NCBI RefSeq assembly: GCF_045679555.1
Contig: NC_092092.1
Span: forward strand, 22,868,969-22,932,968
From: Salvelinus alpinus
Taxonomy: Eukaryota > Chordata > Actinopteri > Salmoniformes > Salmonidae
DNA length: 64,000 nucleotides
Direction of reading: 5' to 3'
Each line of letters starts with the position of its first letter. Position 1 is the first letter of the stretch. The notes under the pieces are model-generated. The model saw only the letters and a program-made list of their open reading frames with translations. It ran no database searches and had not been told where the DNA came from. Of the stretch, positions 1 through 10,818 are shown one piece after another. The position numbers were made by a program, and so were the translations under genes.

Positions 1-176
1 GAGGCAGCTGCCATGAGGCAGCTGAAGTGTTTTAGTGTTAAGCTGCTGTCTGTCTTTATCAGATGCTTTGATGACTGTGCTCCCTCTTTCATAGTGAACT
101 AGTCTCTGCTAACTATAGACAGCGCTGATGGAGGAGGCCTCCTTCCCTTTACTCCCTCCTACACACTCCCCTACTG

Positions 177-345
177 GACGGCAGGTAGTCCAGCGGTTAA
201 GAATGTTGGGCCAGTAACTGAAAGGTCGCTAGTTTGAATCCCTGAGCCAACTAGGTTAAAAACTGTTGTTGTTCCTTTGTACAAGGCACTTAACCCGAAT
301 TGCTCCTGTAAGTTGCCAGTAGTGGTGCGTGGGTAAAATTACTGT
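177..345 (+). mobile_element. tRNA-derived SINE (salmonid type), diverged
   Basis: The segment reads like the tRNA-related head of a salmonid SINE. An A-box-like stretch (gtagtccagcggttaagaat) is followed by 'gggccagtaactgaaaggtcgc' and a B-box-like 'gtttgaatccctgag', then the body 'acaaggcacttaaccc'. The same order recurs in a better preserved copy at 18064-18241. The usual 3' tail (cctagttaaataaaggt) is missing here, so this copy is truncated or diverged at its end. Confidence 0.75.
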
Positions 346-832
346 GGAGGAAAAGCCGGGAAAAAAGCCATATTACAACCTATGTGTTGGGATAATAACC
401 TGTCAGTTCATTTGCGACCATGATAGGTAGGCCTAAGGCAGAGACAATAAGAAGACAGTGGCAGAATAAATTCAACCACACCTTTTGTTTCATCACAAAA
501 CCTGAGAGCAACATCTATCCGGTAGAGTCCACGAAGGATATTGCATGTAACAAACAGTTACATGACCTACCGCATGGTCAAGCAAGTTAATGTTTCGGAC
601 ATTTTGGGGCGACTAAACAACTATTGATTTAGAACCACAGAGAGTTACCGCAAGTCACAAAGAAAACAGGAGCTGCCTCCACTATTCCAGCACCATTTCA
701 ACTTCAACATTTCAACATCATCAAATCATCTATGCATAGTCTTTTACAGTGACAACTAAAAGATACCAAAAACAATGTAGTCCAATCAACGTAAGCTAAA
801 TATGATGTGGCTGTCCATGGTTTTGATTTCTC

Positions 833-863
<31 letters not shown>

Positions 864-957
864 TCGTGCAAGTAGAAAAAAACATGTTGACTCACCCTAC
901 TTGTAGAGAAACGCCAATGCCGTCCTCCTCTCTTTCCTGTTGATGAAACGGTCTATG

Positions 958-1037
958 ACTTTGTCATACAGTACACACTTGTATTTGGAAGAAACCTGCT
1001 AAACATGTATGTGACCAATAAAATTTGATTTGATTTT
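958..1037 (+). mobile_element. LINE/SINE 3' tail fragment (gatttgattt type)
   Basis: The stretch ends in 'gtatgtgaccaataaaattt' followed by gatttgatttt. This tail recurs throughout the window: at 13000-13071 in this orientation and at about 15958, 17912, 28690 and 50860 in the opposite one. It is the 3' end of a non-LTR element; only the tail is present. Confidence 0.6.
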
Positions 1038-1139
1038 AAACCCTAAATCCTCAACTAAATCTTGTAATGAATAATGTGGAAATTGAGCAAGTTGAGGAGA
1101 CTAAACTGCTTTGAGTAACTCTGGATGTTATGGTCTAAA

Positions 1140-1760
1140 CATATTGATGCAACAGTAGCCGAGATCGGATAATAAAGCTCTACTCTTCTTTCTTGACATT
1201 GATATCAACAAAAAAACTCCTACAGGCCTGAGTTTTGTCACACCTGGACTACTGCCCAGGCATATGGTCAAGTGCCACAAAGAGGGACATAGGCTAATTA
1301 CAGTTGGCCCAGAACAGAGCAGCACAACTGGCCCTTAAATATACATGGAGAGCTAACATCAATGACATGCATGTCAATCTCTCCTGGCTCAATGTAGAGG
1401 ATAGATTGGCTGAATCACTACTTGTCTTTGTGAGGTATTGACATGTTGAAAGCACCGAGCTGTCTATTCAAACGACTAGAACACAGCTCAGACACCCATG
1501 CATACCCCACAAGACATGCCACAAGGTGTCTCTTCACAGTCCCCGAGTCCAGAACAGACTCTGGTAAACAAACAGTACTACACAGAGCCATGATTACATG
1601 GAACTCTATTCCACATCAAGTAACTCATGCATGCAGTAAAATCTGATTTAAAAAACAGATAAAACTACACCTTATGGAACAAAGATGACTGTGACGAGAC
1701 ACACACAGGCACACACACACAATGCAGGAGACACATTTTGGTTGAGTGCAACTGACTAGG
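1140..1760 (+). pseudogene. LINE ORF2 C-terminal remnant
   Basis: This is the 3' end of a non-LTR retrotransposon reverse-transcriptase ORF on the + strand. The clearest open part (1443-1646) encodes a C-terminus with TRHATRCLFTVPESRTDSGK, then VLHRAMITWNSIPHQVT and a basic end. This resembles LINE C-termini of the form TRHA..FTVP..RT..G...V..RA...WN.LP. Upstream (1250-1440) the same protein continues in another frame, including a WPRTEQHNWPL-like stretch with stops, so the copy is frameshifted and dead. It sits just upstream of the duplicated block at 1.87 kb. The exact LINE clade cannot be fixed from this fragment. Confidence 0.65.
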
Positions 1761-1869
1761 TGTCCTCCTTTCCCTTTCACATTGTAATATTGTTGTATGG
1801 TGGTATTATATATTTTATATTGTAGATATGTAGTGGCGTAATAAAGTTATGATGTGCTGTTTGATTTTT

Positions 1870-2310
1870 TTCAGTTTATCTCACTGGAACTGTTAGGTAA
1901 TCATAATTTTTTTGTCAGGGAGACTCAAGCTTCACAGAGAAGACAGACATGATCAGCAATTCACCCCAGCTGTGTTTTATGGTCTTGTTATAGACAGTGA
2001 TTTTGTGTTCCAGAATGTGCAATACAAAACACCCTGCTCCTGGCTCTTCCTGTGCTTTTTCACTGATGACATCAACCTAAACACCTCAGAAACATCCATC
2101 AGACACAGACTGTGCATTAGCAGACAATGTTATGCTTAAAGGTCAAGGCATCCAGCTCCGTGTTTACATCCATGGCTTATGTACAATGCATTACTCCATG
2201 CTCAAACTGCAAACATAGCTGACATAAAAGGAGTTATCTTTTAAAGTAAAATAGTTTAATTTATTTTGGCATACATGTCCGACTGTAAACCCTGCGGATG
2301 TCAGCTCAAG
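1870..2310 (+). repeat. Duplicated segment A1 (paralogue of 49310-49715)
   Basis: This segment aligns in the same orientation with 49310-49715, and its end with 50598-50625. Positions 1972-2141 are identical over 170 bases to 49415-49584. The flanks on both sides differ at many positions (about 7 in the next 95 bp, and more upstream). In this copy it lies about 7 kb 5' of oprm1 exon 2, hence probably in intron 1. It is taken as one anchor of a tandem duplication of the receptor locus. The small open frame across it (1912-2139) is also conserved, but nothing shows that it is translated. Confidence 0.8.
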
Positions 2311-2732
2311 TGTAAATTACCTTTAAGTGTAATTTTTTCTGACTTGTCTGGAAAGACCAATGCAGATCCAAATGCGACTTCTGCAGTAGAGAGAGAAAGA
2401 GAGAGAGAGCAAGAGAGAGAGAGAAATGGTATCATTTATGCTGCCGTTCTTTGCTTTTCACGAGAGTGGTGCGTGTAGCTTATTGTTGTGGTTGGCCAAT
2501 CATAAGTCATCAAAACAGCAATAGGCTACAGTCATAGAGCCTTCGTTTGGGGCAAAAGTTGGGAGATATCTACTCAATGGAAGATGAAATGAAAAGGATG
2601 TAATTAAAAGTTAAAGGTAGGCTGCTACTTTATATTCTGAATTGAGTTGTAGTTTGTAACTGTGTAGGATGAGAAAGTGTGTGCAGCCTCAATTAGCCTA
2701 GTTAGCTAGCTAGCTATCCTTTTTTTTTAAAC

Positions 2733-3553
2733 CTCTTTTTCTACCCAATTTCATCCAATTGATAGTTAGTCTTGTCTCATCGCTGCAACTCCCGGACTCG
2801 GGAGAGGCGAAGGTCGAGAGCCGTGCATCCTCCAAAACACAACCCAGCCAAGCCGCTCTGCTTCTTGCCACAATGCCGCTTAATCCGGAAGCCAGCCGCA
2901 CCAATGTGTCAGAGGAAACACCATAACTGTAACAATTGTCGTCCTCGTCTGATGAGTAATATGAAGGATCGGACCAAAATGCAGCATTGTAAGTGTCCAT
3001 GATAATTTATTATATCAGAACACGAAAAATACAAAATAACAAAGTGAATGACAGAAATGAAAATCGAAACAGTTCTGTATGGTGAAACCACAGACACAGA
3101 AAACAACCACCCACAAACAAAAGTGGGAAAACCGGCTACCTAAGTATGGTTCTCAATCAGAGACAACGATTGACAGCTGCCTCTGATTGGGAACCATACC
3201 AGGCCTAAACATAGAAATAAAACACCTAGACATACAACATAGAATACCCACCCACATCACACCCTGACCAAACAAGAAATAGAAACATACAAAGCAATCT
3301 ACGGTCAGGGCGTGACTGTAACCTGGCGACCGTGTCAGCGTGCATTGCGCCCGGCCTGCCACAGGAGTTGCTAGTGCGCAATGGGACAAGAACATCCCTG
3401 CCGGCCAAACCCTCCCCTAACCCGGACAATGCTGGGCCAATTGTGCGCCGCCCCATGGGTCTCCCGGTCGCGGCCCAGCTGCGACAGAGCCTGGACTCGA
3501 ACCAGGATCTCTAGTGGCACAGCCATAGACCACTGCGCTATTCGGGAGGCCCT
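2733..3553 (-). mobile_element. Dispersed tRNA-like repeat, split by nested element
   Basis: Two halves (about 2733-2933 and 3315-3553) form one repeat interrupted by an insertion at 2934-3314. The right end, read on the minus strand, carries a tRNA-like sequence with 'gtggtctatggctgtgcc' and a B-box-like 'ggttcgagtccagg', consistent with a SINE head. The left half contains 'tgtctcatcgctgcaactcc' and 'gccagccgcaccaatgtgtc', which I recognise as a common salmonid repeat. Open frames across it (for example 2710-3000 and 3332-3514) are artefacts of the repeat. Confidence 0.65.
2934..3314 (-). mobile_element. Non-autonomous hAT-like element with 8-bp TSD
   Basis: The insertion is flanked by an exact 8-bp direct repeat, actgtaac, at 2926-2933 and 3315-3322, which is the duplication size of hAT transposons. 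On the minus strand it begins cacgccctgacc and contains 'ggttcccaatcagaggcagc', like the related copies at 29670-30090 and 49787-50123. It has no transposase and must have been mobilised in trans. It splits the surrounding repeat and is therefore the younger insertion. Confidence 0.75.
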
Positions 3554-5377
3554 TAGCTAGCTATCTTAACTACCATTGCCCGAGTTGATGCAGTCAAGAC
3601 AGGTACTAAGTAATCATATTGGATGATAAGTAACCTAGCTACAGTATGGCAGCTATTAGTCTACTTTAGTGGAAGTCGGCTTGCTTGGTTGCCGTCTCTC
3701 ATCTCTCCCTCCCTCCTCCCTGTTCCTGTGTCACTCACTCACACTCACAGTAGCCTAGTCACACAGCACGGCCCCTGCTAGAGCATCACCTCTCTCTATC
3801 TATCTCCTCTCCCTCGCGCTGTATCAGTTCTGGTTAATAAAGTAGCTTACAAAATGAAGTTTCTGCTGCTTCCCTCACTCGGCTCAGGTCTGGATCCGGC
3901 CAGGTCTATACGGAACTGGTCTAGTTGACCTCGGGTCCATTTGGGACGGGTCTCTATATTAAAAAAAATATTGATTCATATCGGGTCCGGATGGTAAAGC
4001 CCCATGTCCATTTCGGAACGGATCCAACTTTTTGGACCAGTGAAAGCCTCTAGTACGTTAGTGCATTCGTGCGTTAGTCAAATGCGATATTTCAGACAGA
4101 ACTGGATCGATTTTGCCTAAATGTTGCGTCTTGCATTAGAGATCTGGCATTTATAAAATTACACTGATTTGCCAAATGGTGGCGCTAAAACAAGAGATTG
4201 AAAATGCTTACTTTGAAAGGGCATGCTCCTTACCCCGTTTGACTAAAAGTCATGAAATTTGGTACATAGGTCCTTCTCCTCATAAGGAACACATTTGCCT
4301 CAGGGACCCATAACGTCGGCCATGATGCATTTTTTGAAAAACACTTAAAGTGCTACTCTTCTGACACTGAATTACCAATCTGCACAAAACTTGATATGTG
4401 GCAACTATGGACAAAGGTCTCAACACAATTTTTGCCCAGACTAGTATCTTAAACAACATGGCCGCTATGGATCAATAAACATTCCGTGGGCGTGGTATGG
4501 TACATAAATGGATATAAATCAGTCAAGGATATCGGTATTGTAACAACATTTGGTACACATGTTATAAACACTGTCAAGATTTATCATATGCAAGAAAATT
4601 AATATCGATCACACGGTGGCGCTATAGCAGGCACATGTTTATATCTCTTGATCTGTTTGACTGTTTGGTGAAATTTGGAAAGCCTAAGTATCAAATGTAA
4701 TTTAGAATATTTTACTTTGAAAGGCATAATTTACATTAATTCAATTGCAACAGTCATGGTCCCCTGCAGATTTTTTCGTAGCTCCCGGTTTGTTCCAAGG
4801 ACGTCCCCAAGGGCGTTTTTAGAACATTGTGTCATGGTCCCCTGGAGTTTTTTTTCTACTTGCTGAAAATACAATAAATCTACAACTATTGTAGTTGCTG
4901 TATTTTTACAGCTAAATTCAGGTGTTATTGGACAGTATGCTGATTACTTGGGACACAACCTTACTTGGGATTTAAACTCACAACCTCAAAGTTGCTAGCT
5001 ATCTGAAGTTCCTGCTGCACCACCAGGTCTGTGGACATAACGGATATTGGCTAGACTACATTTTTGCACTTTGCTTTCTAGAAAATGACAGTATGCTGCT
5101 GTATTCTTATTTAAATTACTGCAAAACCTTGTACTGTGACCACAATTGTGACTCAGCTTTCAATGGAATTTGAAGTCATAACCTCGCTAGAAACATGAAA
5201 TGTCCTCTTGCAGTGCAGCTACACCACCAGATCTGTGAGCATGAAAGAGATATGGCCACAGACTTATTGTCAAGAAAACATTTCTCCTCTTTGCTAAAAG
5301 CTTCCCAGAATCAAGTAAATAATTGTCCAATTATCACGTAACATCAACGTAAAACTAGAAATGCTCAAGGACAATTG
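3554..5377. other. Non-coding, unclassified repeat-like sequence
   Basis: No gene is seen. Around 4140-4680 there are phrases such as 'ggtggcgctatagcaggcac' and 'catgaaatttggtacatagg' that look like an old dispersed fish repeat. At about 4968-5040 and 5165-5240 two diverged copies of a motif resembling the reverse of a tRNA-like B-box occur (aactcacaacctc, then ctgcaccaccag). The segment probably lies in oprm1 intron 1. Confidence 0.4.
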
Positions 5378-5385
5378 ACGTAGAG

Positions 5386-6331
5386 CAGGGCTCTCTAATT
5401 CTGTTCCTGGAGAGCTACCATCCTGTAGGTTTTCTGTCCAACCCTAATCTAGCGCACCTGATTCTAATATTTGGAAGATTGATAAACGGAATCTGGGCCC
5501 GGTTTCCCAAAAGCATCTTAAGGCTAAGTTCATCGTTAGAACCTGCGTAGGAGTATCATTAAATCTCGGAGCTGTTTCCCAAAACCATCTTTGCTAACGT
5601 TGCGCTTGAAAACGCTCAGAAGATCTCCACTAAATATAAAATGACATGGTTTATCTGTCTCTCTGTGACTGCCGAAAACTTCAGAATAAAGTTGACTACA
5701 CATACATACAAAGGTGTAATGTCTTTGCACAATTGATACAAACAAGCAACGTATAAAAAAACGAGATGACTGCAAATATAAATACAGTTGGCTATAGGCA
5801 TTTAATGTTAAATTGAGTTCTATTTTGCTACTTGTAGGCTACTGTCTGTAATTTGTGTCAATATATTTCATGATGTATTCTTATTTAAATTGCATTGTGC
5901 GCAATGGTGTGCCAAATCGGCGATTTAGTGCAGTTTTATCAGGTAAGCATTAAAATAAGATCAATATTTTCAGCAGTAGGTGGTAACATCTCTATAGGAG
6001 TTGATCCGTCGTCATTGTTGTGAAATAATGATAATATTAAGGAAAGATTTGAATGGAGAAAGCTGATCCGAGAGCAGCACTCCCTTTCCTATCAGTATCG
6101 AGTATCGATACACGCTCCAACGACGCACTTAGTGACCGTTCTCTCTCAGGACACTTGTTTTGGGAAACACATGTTACATCTTCTGCCGTTGTAGGAAAGA
6201 TGCATTAAGCAGAACACTTGTAAGCGTAAGTTCCATCACTTCGGGAAACTGGGCCCAGGTTAGTTATAACTGGGGTGGGAGTGAAAACCTACAGGAGTGT
6301 AGCTCTCCAGGAACAGGGTTGAAGAGTCCTG
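5386..6331. mobile_element. hAT-type MITE (946 bp) containing a nested inverted-repeat element
   Basis: The element starts CAGGGCTCT and ends AGAGTCCTG. It is flanked by an exact 8-bp target duplication, acgtagag (5378-5385 and 6332-6339). Long terminal inverted repeats continue inward: 'ctgttcctggagagctacca' on the left pairs with 'tagctctccaggaacagg' on the right, and 'cctgtaggttttc' with 'gaaaacctacagg'. Inside, from about 5497 to 6257, a second pair of inverted ends is visible: 'gggcccggtttcccaaaagc' against 'cttcgggaaactgggccca'. It therefore looks like one MITE inserted in another. No transposase is present. Confidence 0.8.
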
Positions 6332-6339
6332 ACGTAGAG

Positions 6340-8560
6340 TATACATTATTTGGGAATTTGAACTTGCCATGTCTTGGTTGAGAGTGCATCAATGTTTCTG
6401 CAGTGCCACCAGGCTCATACTAATTGCTTGGAACATACTGTATATTAACACACTGAAAAAAATATGGGTATGGTTAGGGTACACTACAGTGTTGTTACCT
6501 GGGGTACAAAAACGTCAAAGTTACACTTCACAGGTACACATATGAACTCCATGGTATAGATTGGTACCTTGTAGGTATAATGGGACATTTTTCTACCCAA
6601 TATTTTGAATATAAGGCACGATCATCACTCCGGTTTGAAATATAGGTGGGGGGGGGACAATGTACTGGTGGGGCTCGTTAGCATAGTTGGGGACTTGGTC
6701 AAATATGTGTGTATTTGTGGAAGTGTTTGACGGTTATGCCGATAAAAGTAGAGCGTCTCCTTTAACGTTGACTGTTCTGCAAACTTTGTAAGATAATGTG
6801 TCAGTAATGAGCTGCACTGTGAAGAGGTTATTGTGCATTTGCCAGTAACTTAATGGCAACTTGTGAATTTGTCAGTTCACAACTGGAAAGTAATTGTCAG
6901 CAAGTTATTGTAAAAGTCATAATGACTTACTGGCAAAATGTTGCCAGTAACCTACAGGACACTTGCTGCCAATAGCAATCTTGCCAGTAACGTACTGTGC
7001 CTTTACTGACTCTTCTGTTGACAACATGCATATCACTTGCTGATTGGCAGCATACTGTAACAGCAGCAGCCTATCACAATATTGCAAGTTTGGCTTAAAC
7101 TAAATTCCAATTCCTAATTTTCCGGTCTTGAAAATAATAAAAATAAAACTGGGAATTTCTGTGTACATTGGGCTGATTCTGATCCGAGTTAAGCGAGCGT
7201 AAATGGAACGAAATTCCCTTTTCCTGCACTATTCTCTCTATGGGTATTCTGACCTTGAATTTAAGCATGAAAATAGCGTACTATTCACCCGCTATTCGTT
7301 CTGGGGTGGAGCTTGAATAAATAAAGGTGTGGCGGAGGTGTGTCTACAGATACACCATATTCTAACCTTGACTTAATTCCCTAATAATTCCACCTCTTTT
7401 ACGAGCGAGAAAACCATTAATAAGGTTGAGCGAACCTACCGGTTCCAAGTGGAAAAAACATCTACTTCGTTTTTTGGGGATATAAATAACACCATTCTCC
7501 ATGCACTGTATTTTAGAACTTGACAAAAGCTACTGTAGGTAAATTAGTAATCCATTTGGATAAGGGAATTGTAAATATAACCAACAATAATTTTTTATCT
7601 ATTTTACCTTATAATCGCTGGAAACAAATGTGAAACCAGTCATATGGCAGCAAACTGAAGCATATCGACATATCAACTTTCCCACAGTTTATGAAACGCT
7701 GTGCCATTATGCAGAATGTTTATTGTACGGCAGGGATGGGCACTCTCGATTGTCTTAAATAGGCTACCTATAATGTGAAACGTGTGAAAATGTGTTTTTG
7801 GAACACTTCACATGTGAAAAAGTGTTCTTGAAATGTTTCCCATCTGGTATATGAACTCACAATCTCTGGATTAAAGGTAAACTGATCTTTCTGCTGCGCC
7901 ACAAAGTCTGCTGCAGGCACCTGAGCATTCATTACCTATAATACATACTGTATCTGTACTTAGCAAATGTGTACCATCTGCAGTGGTATCAGTTATTCTG
8001 ACTCTTCTCTTATCATTAATTTAATTTACTTCAGCAATTTGAGGGTTTTCTGTATAGTTGTCTAATGTTGGTGAGGAATATTATTCTGTTTTAATGTTAC
8101 TCCTGAATCACTATGACAAATGTAATTGTTTTTTCATGAGTGTAGTTTTAACAAGGCTGAGATTTATTTTGAAGTGCAAAGTGTTGGAATGCAGGTCAAA
8201 TCAGTTATTAACACAGACATGGTGGCGTAGCAGGATATTGGAACCAAGAACCAAGAGTTTGTGAGTTCAAATCCTAGATAATGATATGTTAAATAATAAT
8301 GACTGTATAAACATACATAATGTATTCTTGTGTGTCAAATATGTAAGTAGGAAATGCTCTATGTTAAAAGCAGGGTGTGTATTGTAAAGATTCTTGTTTG
8401 CAGGTCATTACCTGTGAAGTGTTCTGATTTCACATGTAGAACTATCATGTGGCTTTTCTCTAAGGGAAAGAATGTTTCAACAGACCACTAAATGACGTTT
8501 CCATGATAATCTGTTTATTTAACATTATTTGAGTACTTTAACAGACATGTGCAACTGTTG
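6340..8560. other. Non-coding intronic sequence with repeat traces
   Basis: No supported gene is present. The stretch holds a low-complexity segment (ggggggggg near 6650). It has more traces of the B-box-like motif at about 7855-7915 and, in forward orientation, at 8225-8278 (gtgagttcaaatcctag). The sequence around 6440-6600 also looks repeat-derived. The short open frames show no protein family features. Confidence 0.4.
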
Positions 8561-8697
8561 TATTACATTTGAGTCATTTAGCAGATGCTCTAATCCAGAG
8601 CAATTTAACAGTAGTGAGTGCATACATTTTCATACTTTTTTTTAGCACTGGTACCCCGTGGGAATCGAACCCACAACCCTGGTGTTGCACATATAGA
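8561..8697 (-). mobile_element. tRNA-derived SINE, reverse orientation
   Basis: Read on the minus strand, this gives a tRNA-like head ending 'gggttgtgggttcgattccc', then 'tatgcactcactactgt' and 'gctctg', and the tail 'catctgctaaatgactcaaa'. The same family lies in forward orientation at 63404-63541 and as a fragment at 36061-36120. It lies about 400 bp upstream of oprm1 exon 2, in intron 1. Confidence 0.75.
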
Positions 8698-9105
8698 GTC
8701 TCAGAATCTGTCTAGCTGCTTGTGTACATTTTTATAATCTCCCATGACATGCAATGCAATAGTATAAGCCTAGTAAGTAACTCTCCGTAAAGAGAAATTG
8801 GATTATAATTAATTGACAGTTGTGTATGTGTGTCAATACACCATCCATCTGTATGTTTCTAATATCAATTCCTTATAAATCCATTGCAATATTTTGTAAT
8901 CCTGTTCTGGTAGGCATGACTTGACTGAGAAACTGAGACACAGTGGTAAGATGTTGCCATGAACGGCAGAGTGAACCAAAGATATTTCTGAGTCTACCTT
9001 TAAATGGTTTTCCGATAGACGAGTTGCTGTCCAGATTATTTGTTTTCTGATAAGCACACCCTAATTTGGTCTCTTAATTTTTATTTTTGTATGTTGTCTT
9101 TCCAG

Positions 9106-9461
9106 ATACACTAAAATGAAGACCGCCACAAATATCTACATCTTCAACCTGGCCTTGGCTGATGCACTAGCCACCAGTACGCTGCCCTTCCAGAGTGTCA
9201 ACTTCCTGATGGGGACCTGGCCGTTTGGAGACGTGCTGTGCAAGATAGTGATATCTATCGATTACTACAACATGTTCACCAGTATTTTCACCTTGACTAC
9301 AATGAGTATTGACCGTTACATTGCAGTGTGCCACCCCGTCAAGGCCTTAGACTTCCGCACGCCCCGTAACGCGAAGATTGTCAACGTGTGCAACTGGATC
9401 CTGTCCTCTGCCATCGGTCTGCCTGTCATGTTCACCGCCTTAACTACTGTAACCGATAATG
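9106..9461 (+). CDS. oprm1: Mu-type opioid receptor, exon 2 (TM2 to TM4)
   Basis: This exon encodes the second coding part of a Gi/o-coupled opioid receptor in the plasma membrane. It opens after a pyrimidine-rich acceptor (ttgtctttccag) in phase 2 and reads [20 protein letters not shown], with the conserved Asp of TM2 (LALAD). Next come [18 protein letters not shown] with the disulphide Cys before TM3, [10 protein letters not shown] with the amine-anchoring Asp of TM3, and [20 protein letters not shown] (the DRY motif and second intracellular loop). It ends with TM4 [14 protein letters not shown]. The match to vertebrate mu receptors is close; delta, kappa and nociceptin receptors differ around [17 protein letters not shown]. 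The best donor is GC type, g|gcaagt at 9461/9462, giving 356 bp, 3 bp more than the mammalian exon as I recall it. A GT site at 9473/9474 keeps the same phase but adds four residues. No exon 1 is seen upstream in the window. Confidence 0.95.
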
Positions 9462-10273
9462 GCAAGTACGACAGTACGTTTCCCCATGCTGTTTTTCTTT
9501 TATCCTCAATTATAGATATCCTATCCGTAATGTTCGTGAGCATACCACAGTAGCGAGAGTAACAATTATGTTTGATAGTTATTTCTGTGAAGTGAACGGA
9601 AAGCCAACGGAATTGAAGCACTTTGCTGTTCTACGCATGGTCTGGGTCTGTCATAGAGGGAAATGGAGTGCCACGTTAGCTATGAAGCATGTTTTTATTA
9701 TCATATAATAAGAACACTTTCAGATCCTTTATTTAGGTTTACATGTGACACAAACTCATTAAATTATGTTTTGCAAGCGTTCATCCCTAATTGGTCTTAA
9801 TGTAGGCCTCCAAATCTATTCATCAATATTATGCTTTAAAGATGGTATATATGGCCATAGACTAGCAGCTACCACCATGTATAATCTTCAGAAAGTTTGT
9901 GCATAATTGCAGTAGTAGTAGTGGGATAGAAACTTGTCACCAAAATTGGTGATGTGTGATTCCTGAATTAGGTTTTCAAGTGCCTGTCAAAATCGTCTTA
10001 GCTCTTGTTATTGGTTAGAGGAGAATAGATAGTGTTATTTGCAGTCTCATGATGAAAATATATCTGATGTCAGCCTGAGGAATACAAGCAGTCAGCACAA
10101 GCTTGTTTAACAAACGAAAACAACTGACTTTTATGGTTATCATTTGAGCAATGCTTTGGGGCCTATATACTGTAGTTTTATTTATCTGTGAAAAATACTC
10201 CTGTGAAGCGCTTGCTTTCCTCATATGCTACATTCGTTCAACTGTGTCTTGTACTCAATCTTCACATTTTCAG

Positions 10274-10818
10274 GAATCATCGACTGCACTTTGATCTTCC
10301 CCCACCCATCCTGGTACTGGGAGAATCTTCTGAAGATCTGCGTCTTCATCTTTGCCTTCATCATCCCCGTCCTCATCATCACCGTGTGCTATGGGCTAAT
10401 GATCTTGCGCCTGAAGAGCGTGCGCATGTTGTCCGGCTCCAAGGAGAAGGACCGCAACCTGCGCCGCATCACCCGTATGGTCCTGGTGGTGGTGGCCGTC
10501 TTCATCATCTGCTGGACGCCCATCCACATCTACGTTATCATCAAAGCCCTTATCAACATCCCCAACTCCCTGCTGCAGTCCGTCACCTGGCACTTCTGCA
10601 TCGCGCTGGGCTACACCAACAGCTGCCTGAATCCGGTCCTCTACGCCTTCCTGGATGAGAACTTCAAACGCTGCTTCCGCGAGTTCTGCATCCCCTTGAA
10701 TCCTTCGATGCTGGAGCTGCAGAATTCTTCTCGTACCCGCCACCACCACCACCACCAGCACCAGCGCGAGCAGCACTCCAGCGCCAACACGGTGGAGAGG
10801 TCCAATCAACAGGTATGA
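10274..10818 (+). CDS. oprm1: Mu-type opioid receptor, exon 3 (ECL2, TM5 to TM7, C-tail)
   Basis: The acceptor ttttcag joins exon 2 in phase 1 to give Gly-Ile-Ile-Asp-Cys, whose Cys is the second-loop disulphide partner. Then follow TM5 ([20 protein letters not shown]), the basic third loop ([20 protein letters not shown]), TM6 with [12 protein letters not shown]7 with [14 protein letters not shown] (NPxxY), and helix 8 with likely palmitoylated Cys ([10 protein letters not shown]). The tail has Ser/Thr-rich parts and an unusual His run (10741 onward, HHHHHQHQ), then [11 protein letters not shown] and stop TGA at 10816. The final CAG|GTATGA has the form of a splice donor: the stop lies inside it, so readthrough makes the short QQV end while splicing would give another tail. 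The exon is GC-rich against AT-rich flanks, and that bias also opens long antisense shadow frames. Confidence 0.95.

Noticed and set aside
2266..2478. Small frame ending in an Arg/Glu-rich run
   Set aside because: The run comes from a GA-rich simple repeat (gagagaaagagagagag), and no coding evidence is present.
8640..8700. Functional tRNA gene in reverse
   Set aside because: The B-box-like 'gggttcgattccc' belongs to a SINE head; a complete cloverleaf is not formed.
10188..10658. 156-residue + strand frame overlapping exon 3
   Set aside because: It is a shifted reading of the same exon, rich in Pro/His/Leu, with no start context or domain.
10396..10809. 137-residue antisense open frame over oprm1 exon 3
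   Set aside because: It is a shadow of the GC-rich exon on the opposite strand, with no family features. The + strand frame is clearly the receptor.
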